DNA of 64,000 nt from Micrococcus lylae NBRC 15355 (GTDB lineage: Bacteria; Actinomycetota; Actinomycetes; Actinomycetales; Micrococcaceae), in the NCBI RefSeq assembly GCF_001570885.1, contig NZ_BCSN01000002.1, positions 1-64,000 of the forward strand, given 5' to 3'. The notes below the pieces were generated by a model. That model was not told where the DNA came from and did not search any database. It was given only the letters and a program-made list of their open reading frames with translations. Numbering within the stretch: the first letter of the stretch is position 1; every line of letters starts with the position of its first letter. Position numbers and translations under genes: made by a program. Below, one piece after another: positions 55,662 to 62,959 of this stretch.

Positions 55662-56507
55662 ATGGCACTGCAGGAGCACACCCTCGCCCTGGTCGGCCTC
55701 GCCTGGGCCCGTGCGCTCGGGCTTCCTGACGACGGGCTCGGCACCCTGGGCGCCTCGCCCGCCACCGGTGCGGCCTCGCCAGGCCCGGCCTCGGGCGTCC
55801 CGTCCGCCGCCCCCTCGGCACGGGCGGCGGGGGCGCCGGGCTGCGCCCGGCGCGTGGAGGTCGTCCTCGACGACGGGGCCGTGCTGCCCGGCCAGGGCGA
55901 GCGCGTGGCGACCGTCCTCCGCCTGGGCGAGGCGGCCGTCGTCGTCGGCCCGCAGTGGTTCGTGACGGCCTGCCGGGACCTGGACGACGAGGTGCTGGCG
56001 CTCGAGTCCACCCTGCTGCGGATCGGCGCGGCGCACGGGGTGCGTTCGTGCGGCGAGCACACCCTCTACTACGCGGACGAGGCGCCGGAGGTGGACCCCG
56101 CGCAGTCGATCGCGGTGTCCTTCGACTCCGCCCACGCTCTGGAGGTCGGGGCGCTCTGCCCTGCCGACGACGTCACGGCCGCCGCGCTGCCGCAGTGGGA
56201 CCACACGGCCGCCCTCGTCCCGGTCGTCGAGGACGGCCGGAGCGGCGGTGCGGCCTGCGCGGCCGCCGGCTACGACGTGTTCTCCGGGATCGTGGCGCGC
56301 CTGGGCGTGCTCACCGTGCCGCACCTGCGCGGCAGGGGGCTGGGCACCTATGCCGCCGCGTCGGCGATGGAGTCGGCCTGGCTGGACGGGCTGGTGCCCT
56401 CGGCGCGGGTGCCGGAGGGACACACCATGGCCCACCACATCGCCGTGGCGGTGGGCATGGAGCCGCTGGGGACGCAGACGTCCGTCACCTGGGGGCCGGG
56501 CGCCTGA
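55662..56507 (+). CDS. GNAT-family N-acetyltransferase
   Basis: It has 281 residues. The last third holds the acetyl-CoA-binding fold: RLGVLTVPHLRGRGLGTYAAASAM, whose RGRGLGT is motif A. The first part includes an Ala/Pro/Gly-rich stretch (about 28-60) that may be a disordered loop. It starts eight bases after pfkA and is probably cotranscribed. Its substrate is not predictable. Confidence 0.75.
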   Translation: MALQEHTLALVGLAWARALGLPDDGLGTLGASPATGAASPGPASGVPSAAPSARAAGAPGCARRVEVVLDDGAVLPGQGERVATVLRLGEAAVVVGPQWFVTACRDLDDEVLALESTLLRIGAAHGVRSCGEHTLYYADEAPEVDPAQSIAVSFDSAHALEVGALCPADDVTAAALPQWDHTAALVPVVEDGRSGGAACAAAGYDVFSGIVARLGVLTVPHLRGRGLGTYAAASAMESAWLDGLVPSARVPEGHTMAHHIAVAVGMEPLGTQTSVTWGPGA

Positions 56508-56575
56508 CGCGCGGGGCCTGAGCCTGTGGTCGGCGCGGCACAGCCGGAACACCGTGCCGGCCTCACGGCCTGCGG

Positions 56576-57745
56576 TCAGCGGCGGCGCACGTCAGGACGG
56601 CCGACGACCTGCCCGGCGTCCGGGGCCACGAGGACCTCCTGCGACGCGGCGACGTGCCCGGCGCCGCCCTCGGAGTCGTCGCGGACGATCAGCTGGGCGT
56701 CCACCGGAACCGAGCGCTTCACCAGGGCCAGGCCGAGGTGGCCGGCCTCGTGGTGCTGGCCCACGGAGGTCAGCACGCCCACCGGGCGGGCGGCGGCGCG
56801 GGCCTCCTCGGTGTCCGGCTCGGGCCGCACGATCACCGGCGCCCCGGGGGCCGGGAAGGCATGGCCGGAGCCGTCCATCAGCAGCTGCACGAGACGGCGC
56901 GGCGGACGCCCGAGGTTGTGCACCCGGGCAATGGTCTCCTGACCGCGGTAGCACCCCTTCTCCAGGTGCACGGCCGTGCGCAGCAGGTCCAGCTCGTGCG
57001 GCAGCGCCTTGGCGTCCGCGTCCACGGACGGGCGGGGGCGGCCTGCGGCGATGCGCAGGGCCTCGGCGGCCGACGTGCCGGCCAGGGACCAGCCTGCCAG
57101 CTCCCCCTCGCCGAGGCGGGCGGCGGTGGCGAGGAGGTCGTCCCGGGTCACGAGGTACTCGCGCCAGGACCAGTCCTCGCCGGGATGGTCGGGGCCGGAG
57201 TAGGCCCAGCCGCCCGGGGCGACCTCAGGCCAGGGGTCGATCCACACGGTGCGGTCCTCCCAGCCCGGAACGGCCGCGGTGGCGCCCACGACGGCGACGG
57301 TGCCGGTGTGGCGGCGCAGCGTGACCTCGTGGGCGAAGCGCATGCGCGTCAGCCAGTCCAGCAGCGCCTGCTCGTCCGCCCTGTCCAGGATGAGCCAGCA
57401 GGCGGCGCCGTCCTCGAGCAGGTGGACGCCGTGCTCGATGCGGCCGTTGGCATCCAGGAAGAGGGCCTCCGTGCTGGTGCCGGGCCGCGCCTGGGACAGG
57501 TGCTGGGTGGTCAGGGTGTGCAGCCACTCCAGCCGGTCGGGCCCGGAGACGGACAGGACGGCGCGGTGGGACAGGTCCACCAGTGCCCTGCCGCGGTCCA
57601 GCGCGCGCTGTTCGCGCAGCGGGGCGCCGTAGTGCGCGGCGACGCCGGCGTCGGGCCCCTCGCCCTCGACGGCACCGGTGGCGGGGCCCTCCGCCGCGGA
57701 CAGCGGGGGCTGCAGGAGCGGGCTGCGATACGCGGGGGCGGACAT
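56576..57745 (-). CDS. YgfZ/GcvT-like folate-binding protein
   Basis: It has 389 residues with a GcvT-like fold and the YgfZ signature KGCYRGQETIARVHNLG near residue 260, whose Cys is essential in E. coli. YgfZ proteins use tetrahydrofolate and help build or maintain iron-sulfur clusters. The N-terminal part has HRAVLSVSGPDRLEWLHTLT and LTTQHLS. The ATG shares a base with the stop of the upstream nitrobindin-like gene (TGATG). This pairing is common in actinobacteria. Confidence 0.9.
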   Translation of the reverse strand: MSAPAYRSPLLQPPLSAAEGPATGAVEGEGPDAGVAAHYGAPLREQRALDRGRALVDLSHRAVLSVSGPDRLEWLHTLTTQHLSQARPGTSTEALFLDANGRIEHGVHLLEDGAACWLILDRADEQALLDWLTRMRFAHEVTLRRHTGTVAVVGATAAVPGWEDRTVWIDPWPEVAPGGWAYSGPDHPGEDWSWREYLVTRDDLLATAARLGEGELAGWSLAGTSAAEALRIAAGRPRPSVDADAKALPHELDLLRTAVHLEKGCYRGQETIARVHNLGRPPRRLVQLLMDGSGHAFPAPGAPVIVRPEPDTEEARAAARPVGVLTSVGQHHEAGHLGLALVKRSVPVDAQLIVRDDSEGGAGHVAASQEVLVAPDAGQVVGRPDVRRR

Positions 57746-58392
57746 CAGCGTGGACGCTTCGCGTGCGGGGACAGGCGACCCTCGGAGCGGTCCGGCATGC
57801 GGTCGAGGATCGCGGAGGCGTGGGCCTCGAGGTCGTGCTCCTCGGCGGCCGCGGTGTCCCAGCGCCAGAAGAGCTGGTTGTTCACGAGGCCCGCCATGCG
57901 GGTGGCGCGGTGGTAGTCGCCGGCGGCCGAGCCGCGCAGCACCGCGTCCGTGGCGAGCTGCAGCTGCGGGCCCTTGATGCGGCCGTAGTACAGCTCGGAC
58001 ATGGAGCCGGGGTGCGTGATGGTGGCGGTCAGGCCGAAGGCCTCGTCCTCGCCGCGCAGGGACTCGACGTCCTCGGCGGAACGGTAGGCGGGGACCACGT
58101 CGGCCGGGACCATGCCGGGGCCGACGTCTCCGTCGCGGCGGGGGCGGTCCACCTGCCAGAACCCGGACTCGACGGTCAGCGGGCGCAGCAGGGTGCCGTC
58201 CTCCTCGCAGATCCAGGACTCGGCGCGGTACTCCAAGAACGGCAGGCCGTACTCCGTGAAGTCGACGCGCTGGTAGAAGATCTCGGTCCCCTCGGCGCCG
58301 TCGCCGAGGCGCCCCTGCCCCTCCCAGGAGCCGATGAGCCAGGAGAGCGGAGCGAGTTCGGGGGTGAGGTCGTACGGGAGCTCGGTGGCCAT
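57745..58392 (-). CDS. Nitrobindin-like FABP-family protein
   Basis: A beta-barrel heme protein of 215 residues. It has the family start LAPLSWLIGSWEGQGRLGDG with GxWxGxG, and the C-terminal His (EAHASAILDRMP) that ligates heme in nitrobindins. Relatives bind NO and isomerise peroxynitrite to nitrate. It overlaps the YgfZ-like gene by one base and both may serve oxidative or iron-sulfur homeostasis. Confidence 0.87.
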   Translation of the reverse strand: MATELPYDLTPELAPLSWLIGSWEGQGRLGDGAEGTEIFYQRVDFTEYGLPFLEYRAESWICEEDGTLLRPLTVESGFWQVDRPRRDGDVGPGMVPADVVPAYRSAEDVESLRGEDEAFGLTATITHPGSMSELYYGRIKGPQLQLATDAVLRGSAAGDYHRATRMAGLVNNQLFWRWDTAAAEEHDLEAHASAILDRMPDRSEGRLSPHAKRPR

Positions 58393-58451
58393 GGAGACGT
58401 CGGTCTCGCGTTCAGGTCACCGTGCGGCCGGATCCCGGCCGCACGGGGACC

Positions 58452-58568
58452 TCAGCGCTGGCCCTTGAAGAGGCCGCCGATGACCAGGGCGGCCACGCCG
58501 GCCATGCCCAGGGAGGCGAGGCCCACCAGGCCCAGGAAGAAGATCTCGAGTGCAAGAAGGTTGTCCAT
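58452..58568 (-). CDS. 38-residue single-pass membrane protein
   Basis: A very small gene: MDNLLALEIFFLGLVGLASL, then GMAGVAALVIGGLFKGQR, one long or two short hydrophobic helices with Gly/Ala-rich packing faces and a basic end. TAGACT lies seven bases before the ATG and no Shine-Dalgarno is present, so it is probably leaderless. It is 59 bases upstream of the nitrobindin-like gene in the same direction. No family recognised. Confidence 0.68.
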   Translation of the reverse strand: MDNLLALEIFFLGLVGLASLGMAGVAALVIGGLFKGQR

Positions 58569-58575
58569 GGCGGCC

Positions 58576-58581
58576 AGTCTA
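58576..58581 (-). promoter_or_regulatory. -10 box for leaderless 38-residue-protein transcript
   Basis: TAGACT on the minus strand, then GGCCGCC, then the ATG at 58568. The sequence TAGACTGGCCGC is shared with the femX-like promoter. CTGATC 17 bases upstream is a weak -35. Confidence 0.55.
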
Positions 58582-58600
58582 GCCGCCCTCGTCGCCTCGA

Positions 58601-59413
58601 TCAGCCCAGGAGCGCGAGGATGACGTGGCCGATGACGCCGGCAGCGCCGACGGGTGCCATCGCCAGGGCGAAGCCGGGCCGCCGCGGACGCAGGGTGGTG
58701 GCCACGGGACGGTCCTCGGGACGCGGCTTCGCAGACGGCGCGGTGGCCGCGGTGAGCGCGACCAGGGTGCTGGAGGCCAGTGCCGCGACGGCCGCGATCG
58801 CAAGCTTGCGCGGCTCGGCGTCCAGGACCAGGCCCGACGCCACGGCGATCAGCACGGACAGCGGGATGAGCACGGCCGCCAGGGTGCCCGGACGGCCCTG
58901 CATCCAGGGTGTCAGGCCGAGCAGGGACACCAGGGCGACGGTGGCGCCGATGCTGAGCAGCAGGATGGGGGCGAGCGGCATGGCGTTCCACTGGGCCAGC
59001 GCGGCCCAGCCGGAGGTCATCACCACGATCATAACGCCGCCCATGGTGGCCACGGTGGACTCGAGGCGCAGCGGCCGTCCGGTCCCGCGGAAGAGCTGGA
59101 CCATGAACGCCGCGATCACGCCCCAGCCCGCCACGACGGCCATCGGCTGGAAGAGGCCGAGCGCGCCCTTCTCCGGCTCGCCGAGGCCGACGTGGCCCCA
59201 GAGCAGGGTGAGGCCCAGGCTCACGAGGCCGACGACCGCCAAGGTGACGGACAGGGAGATCCGGGCCGGGGACCCGAGCTGACGGGGCCATCCCCAGGCG
59301 ATCACGAGGATCACCACGACGGCGACGGCGGAGACCGCGAGGGGTCCCACGAACGCGGCCGCGCTGAGCACGACCGCCGCGAGGGCGGCGGCCAGGGCCA
59401 TCGACAGTCTCAT
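58601..59413 (-). CDS. Multi-pass membrane protein, unknown function
   Basis: It has 270 residues with about eight hydrophobic helices; the loop after helix 6 contains WMQGRPG and a basic stretch near the end (about 235-250, RPEDRPV and RPRRPG) should be cytosolic. I do not recognise a family. The start is uncertain: ATG 59413 is preceded by GTG 59416 in frame, and CAGGATGGGGGC just upstream could be a ribosome site or a -10 box. It is divergent from glnR. Confidence 0.65.
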   Translation of the reverse strand: MRLSMALAAALAAVVLSAAAFVGPLAVSAVAVVVILVIAWGWPRQLGSPARISLSVTLAVVGLVSLGLTLLWGHVGLGEPEKGALGLFQPMAVVAGWGVIAAFMVQLFRGTGRPLRLESTVATMGGVMIVVMTSGWAALAQWNAMPLAPILLLSIGATVALVSLLGLTPWMQGRPGTLAAVLIPLSVLIAVASGLVLDAEPRKLAIAAVAALASSTLVALTAATAPSAKPRPEDRPVATTLRPRRPGFALAMAPVGAAGVIGHVILALLG

Positions 59414-59567
59414 CACAGCCCCCATCCTGCCAGGTCGCGGGGCCACCGCCGAGCGTCACGCCAGTGGACACGGTGGGCACCGCCGCTGCGGGCGGACGTA
59501 CAGTGTCACCGGACATTCGGCATGCGGTGTCCGCGAACCGGTGTCCAGGAGCGAAGGGAGTGCGGCC

Positions 59568-60242
59568 GTGACGCATGTGGTGCTGCTCACCGATGCGGAA
59601 GACGGACTCGGCGACCTCACCGAGCACCTGGACCTGCTCGGCCACACCGTCACCGCGCGTCCCCGCCGCGCCTCGGCCGCCGCAGGCGTCCCCGCGGCGG
59701 ACGCCGTCTTCGTGGACGCCCGTACGGACCTGTCCGGCGCCCGCACCGTCTGCACGGACCTCGCGGCGCTGGCCGCCCACCTGCCCGTGGTGGCCGTGTT
59801 CCACGACGCCGGCCTGAGCGCCGTCTCCGCCCGCTGGCAGGTCGCCGACATCCTGCTCACCACCGCCGGCCCGGCGGAGGTGGAGGCACGCCTGCGCCTG
59901 GCCACCGCGCGCAGCGGGCCGCAGGGAGGGCACGAGCCGGACGAGATCCGCGCCGCGGACCTGGTGGTGGACGCCGCCGGCTACACCGCCCGCGTCCACG
60001 GGCAGCCGCTGAACCTCACCTACAAGGAGTTCGAGCTGCTGAAGTTCCTGGCCCAGCATCCGGGCCGCGTCTTCAGCCGCGAGCAGCTGCTGCAGGAGGT
60101 CTGGGGCTACGACTACTTCGGCGGTACCCGCACCGTGGACGTGCACGTCCGCCGCCTGCGCGCCAAGCTCGGCCCGGACCACGAGCAACTGATCAGCACG
60201 GTGCGCAACGTCGGCTACCGCTTCGACGCCCGCACCGCCTGA
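59568..60242 (+). CDS. glnR: GlnR-type OmpR-family regulator
   Basis: In actinobacteria GlnR controls nitrogen assimilation genes. It has 224 residues: an atypical receiver (about 1-115) with Asp in AVFVDARTDLSGAR but without the usual full acidic pocket, and the winged-helix domain LNLTYKEFELLKFLAQHPGR, SREQLLQEVWGYDYFGGTRT, VDVHVRRLRAKLG. GTG 59568 follows GAAGGGAG. mshD lies 21 bases downstream; the same glnR-mshD neighbourhood occurs in mycobacteria, which supports the name. Confidence 0.85.
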   Translation: MTHVVLLTDAEDGLGDLTEHLDLLGHTVTARPRRASAAAGVPAADAVFVDARTDLSGARTVCTDLAALAAHLPVVAVFHDAGLSAVSARWQVADILLTTAGPAEVEARLRLATARSGPQGGHEPDEIRAADLVVDAAGYTARVHGQPLNLTYKEFELLKFLAQHPGRVFSREQLLQEVWGYDYFGGTRTVDVHVRRLRAKLGPDHEQLISTVRNVGYRFDARTA

Positions 60243-60250
60243 ACCGCACG

Positions 60251-60256
60251 TAGTGT
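60251..60256 (+). promoter_or_regulatory. -10 box for possible leaderless mshD transcript
   Basis: TAGTGT, then GGAGGGC, then the ATG at 60264. The GGAGG is too close to the ATG to be a good ribosome site. mshD may also be read through from glnR. Confidence 0.45.
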
Positions 60257-60263
60257 GGAGGGC

Positions 60264-61181
60264 ATGACCGACCCCTCCGTGCCCGACGTCCGTGTCCTGA
60301 CCGACCCCGGCCACGTGCCCGCCGCCGCGGTGCTCGCCCTGGCCGACGCGGCCCGCGCCGCCGACGGGCATCCCCCGCTGTCCGACCAGACCCGCGTGCA
60401 CGTGCAGCGCGGCACCGCGCTGGCCGTGCTCCTGACCGGACCCGACGAGGCACCGGACGGCGCCGCCGTCCTGGCCCCCGAAGGCGAGGGCGCGGTCCTG
60501 GAGCTGGTCGTGCACCCCGACGCCCGCCGCCGCGGCGTGGCGACGGCGCTGGCCGGGGAGGCGGCCGTCGTCGTGGAGCAGAGGGGACTGCAGGAGGCGG
60601 TGAGCGTCTGGGCCCACGGGATGCTGCCGGGGGCGGCCGAGCTGGCCGCCGCCCACGGGCTGACTCCGGTGCGCGAGCTGCGCCGGATGGCCGTGGACTC
60701 GTCCGTCCTCGCTCCGCTGACCGCCCCGGAGCTGCCGGAGGGCGTGCGGCTGCGCCCCTACGTCCCCGGCACGGACGACGCCGCCTGGCTCGAGCTCAAC
60801 GCCGCCGCCTTCGCGGACCATCCGGAGCAGGGCTCGCTGACGCAGGCCGACCTGGAGGACCGCCGCAGCGAGGACTGGTTCGACGCCGCCGGCTTCCTGC
60901 TGGCCGAGCGCGAGGCGGACGGCACCCTGCTCGGCTACCACTGGACCAAGGCCGAGGGCGACGGCACGGTCGGCGAGGTCTACGCCGTCGGCGTCTCCCC
61001 GGACGCGCAGGGCCTGGGCCTGGGCCGCGCACTCACCGTGGCGGGCCTGGTCCACATGCGGGACGGCGGCGCCCGGCGCGTGGACCTCTACGTGGACGCG
61101 GACAACACCGCCGCCGTCCGCCTCTACGAGAAGCTCGGCTTCGTGCTCGACGCCGCGGACGCGCAGTACCGGCGCGTCTGA
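60264..61181 (+). CDS. mshD: Mycothiol synthase
   Basis: It acetylates Cys-GlcN-Ins with acetyl-CoA in the last step of mycothiol synthesis, the main actinobacterial thiol. It has 305 residues with two GNAT domains: the N-terminal one has [16 protein letters not shown]; the C-terminal catalytic one has [42 protein letters not shown] and [19 protein letters not shown]. These match MshD closely. Confidence 0.95.
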   Translation: MTDPSVPDVRVLTDPGHVPAAAVLALADAARAADGHPPLSDQTRVHVQRGTALAVLLTGPDEAPDGAAVLAPEGEGAVLELVVHPDARRRGVATALAGEAAVVVEQRGLQEAVSVWAHGMLPGAAELAAAHGLTPVRELRRMAVDSSVLAPLTAPELPEGVRLRPYVPGTDDAAWLELNAAAFADHPEQGSLTQADLEDRRSEDWFDAAGFLLAEREADGTLLGYHWTKAEGDGTVGEVYAVGVSPDAQGLGLGRALTVAGLVHMRDGGARRVDLYVDADNTAAVRLYEKLGFVLDAADAQYRRV

Positions 61182-61276
61182 GCGCCTCTCGCCACTATCC
61201 TTGAGCCGACGGTTCCGTGGCCCAGGCCGTCGTAGGATTCCACGCCCGGGACCGCCCGCAGACCGAACGGAGCACC

Positions 61277-62287
61277 ATGCCGACGTCGCAGACCGCCCTC
61301 ACCGCCGCGCGCGCCACCGTGGGACACCACGTTCCCGCGCCCCGGGCCGAGGTGCTGGCCGCCGGTGTCCTGCCCTGGCGGACCGGCCCGAGCGGCCTCG
61401 AGGTCATGGTCATCCACCGCCCCCGCTACGACGACTGGTCCTGGCCGAAGGGCAAGCTCGACCCCGGGGAGACGCTGCCGGAGTGCGCCGTCCGCGAGGT
61501 CCGAGAGGAGACCGGCCTGCGCGTGGCCCTGGGCATCCCGCTGGCCGTGACCCGCTACGAGGTCAAGAACCGCGGCGGCAAGCCCGGAACCCGCCCCAAG
61601 GAGGTCTGGCACTGGGCCGCCGAAGCCGGCCGGCAGAAGGGCCAGGCCGACGGAGACGAGGTGGACGAGCTGCGCTGGGTCTCCCCTGCAGCCGCGCGCC
61701 GTCTGCTCACCAACGCCACGGACCGTCAGCCGCTGGACGCCCTCGAGGCAGCCTACGGCGAGCGCCGCCTGCGCACCGTCCCCCTGGTGCTGCTCCGGCA
61801 TGCCAAGGCCAAGCCCCGCTCCTCCTGGTCCCGCGCCGAGGAGGACCGGCCGCTCGCCGCCACCGGCCGCCGTCAGGCGCTGGCCGACCGGCGGCTCCTG
61901 ACCGCCTGGGCCCCGGAGAAGCTGTTCTCCTCCCCGTGGCGCCGCTGCGTGGAGACGCTCGCACCGCTGGTGAAGGACACCCGCCTGCCCGTGAAGTACA
62001 AGGCCTCCCTCACGGAGGCCGGCGCCAAGGACAACCCGAAGAAGACCCGGCGCGTGATGCGTGGCCTGCTGGAGAAGCGCCGCGCCCTGGTGGTGTGTTC
62101 GCACCGACCCGTGCTGCCGGAGCTGCTGCAGGAGATCGAGGCGATCACCGCGCACCCGGACGTGCTCAAGGCCCTGCCCGCCGAGGACCCGTACCTGCGC
62201 CCCGGCGGCGTGCTGGTGGCGCACCAGGGCCTGAACCAGGGCGGCCGCGTGGTGGCACTGGAGTGCTACGACCCGGCGGACGGTTGA
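61277..62287 (+). CDS. Nudix hydrolase fused to histidine phosphatase (MutT1 type)
   Basis: It has 336 residues. The N-terminal Nudix domain has GKLDPGETLPECAVREVREE and TGL (near residues 58-80). The C-terminal domain has the phosphohistidine motif LLRHAKAKPRSSW (near 173) and SSPWRRCVETL and CSHRPVLPEL. MutT1 of mycobacteria has this fusion and cleans 8-oxo-dGTP and diadenosine polyphosphates. GGAG precedes the ATG. The two halves are joined without a long linker. Confidence 0.92.
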   Translation: MPTSQTALTAARATVGHHVPAPRAEVLAAGVLPWRTGPSGLEVMVIHRPRYDDWSWPKGKLDPGETLPECAVREVREETGLRVALGIPLAVTRYEVKNRGGKPGTRPKEVWHWAAEAGRQKGQADGDEVDELRWVSPAAARRLLTNATDRQPLDALEAAYGERRLRTVPLVLLRHAKAKPRSSWSRAEEDRPLAATGRRQALADRRLLTAWAPEKLFSSPWRRCVETLAPLVKDTRLPVKYKASLTEAGAKDNPKKTRRVMRGLLEKRRALVVCSHRPVLPELLQEIEAITAHPDVLKALPAEDPYLRPGGVLVAHQGLNQGGRVVALECYDPADG

Positions 62288-62374
62288 CGGGACACCGTCC
62301 GGCGTGGTGGCCGCCGGCGGACGGTTGACGGGGCCGCGGCGCCTCCGGGCGGCCCGGCGTGGTGGCCGCCGGCG
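62276..62374. repeat. Local direct repeats after the Nudix gene
   Basis: GCGGACGGTTGACGGG, which contains the Nudix stop codon, occurs at 62276-62291 and again at 62317-62332. CCGGCGTGGTGGCCGCCGGCG occurs at 62299-62319 and 62354-62374. The pattern suggests small local duplications between the two genes. Confidence 0.8.
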
Positions 62375-62386
62375 TGCCGCCGACCG

Positions 62387-62416
62387 TTGAGTCGCGCGTC
62401 ACACCCGGACTAGGCT
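62387..62416 (+). promoter_or_regulatory. Promoter for leaderless GNAT transcript
   Basis: TTGAGT (-35, four of six), an 18-base spacer, TAGGCT (-10), then TCCCGC and the ATG at 62423. Confidence 0.6.
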
Positions 62417-62422
62417 TCCCGC

Positions 62423-62779
62423 ATGGACACCGTGAACCGCCCCGAACTGATCGTCCACGACCGCCTGAAGCTGACGCGCGACCCGGACCGCGGCCGCTTC
62501 GAGCTGCGCCAGGACGACACCTTCATCGGTTTCGAGGGCTACACCGTGGACGAGATCCCCGCCGAAGACGACGCCCAGGGCCAGGCCCGCACCGTGGTGC
62601 GTCTGCAGCACACGATCATCGACGAGGCCTACGGCCGGAAGGGCTACGCCCGCGCCCTGGTGACGATGGTCCTGCAACGGCTGGCGGCCGAGGGCGAACA
62701 GATCGTCCCGGAGTGCACCTACGTGCAGCAGTACCTGGCGCGCTACCCGGAGTTCCGCGAGCTCGTCTACGAGGGCTGA
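62423..62779 (+). CDS. Small GNAT-like N-acetyltransferase (YjdJ/NATD1 type)
   Basis: It has 118 residues and fits the short GCN5-related family: FIGFEGYTVDE, then VVRLQHTIIDEAYGRKGYAR (beta4 and acetyl-CoA loop), ALVTMVLQRLAAEGEQIVPE, CTYVQQYLARYPEF. The family's role is poorly known. No Shine-Dalgarno; the -10 box six bases upstream suggests a leaderless mRNA. Confidence 0.82.
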   Translation: MDTVNRPELIVHDRLKLTRDPDRGRFELRQDDTFIGFEGYTVDEIPAEDDAQGQARTVVRLQHTIIDEAYGRKGYARALVTMVLQRLAAEGEQIVPECTYVQQYLARYPEFRELVYEG

Positions 62780-62805
62780 GCGCTTCGGCTGCCTCCGACG
62801 TTTCC

Positions 62806-62848
62806 CGACGACGGCCGCGCACCTTGGCTGTGTGCGCGGCCATCGTCG
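62806..62848 (+). terminator. Terminator after the small GNAT gene
   Basis: CGACGACGGCCGCGCAC pairs with GTGCGCGGCCATCGTCG (one mismatch) around a nine-base loop, 27 bases after the stop. Confidence 0.85.
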
Positions 62849-62879
62849 TGTCCGGACCGTGACGCCCCGCCCCCTTCCG

Positions 62880-62911
62880 TATGTATCAATGTGTTGATAC
62901 GTTGATACATA
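62880..62911. promoter_or_regulatory. A+T-rich palindromic operator
   Basis: TATGTATCAA and TTGATACATA are perfect complements 12 bases apart, and within them GTATCAA-TGTG-TTGATAC is a second perfect palindrome sharing the left arm. TTGATAC therefore occurs twice, eight bases apart. The segment stands out as A+T-rich and lies 49 bases before the next start codon. Confidence 0.75.
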
Positions 62912-62959
62912 ACAAGGTGGCGTCGACGGGGCGCCGCAGACCGGAGGGAGTGACCGACC

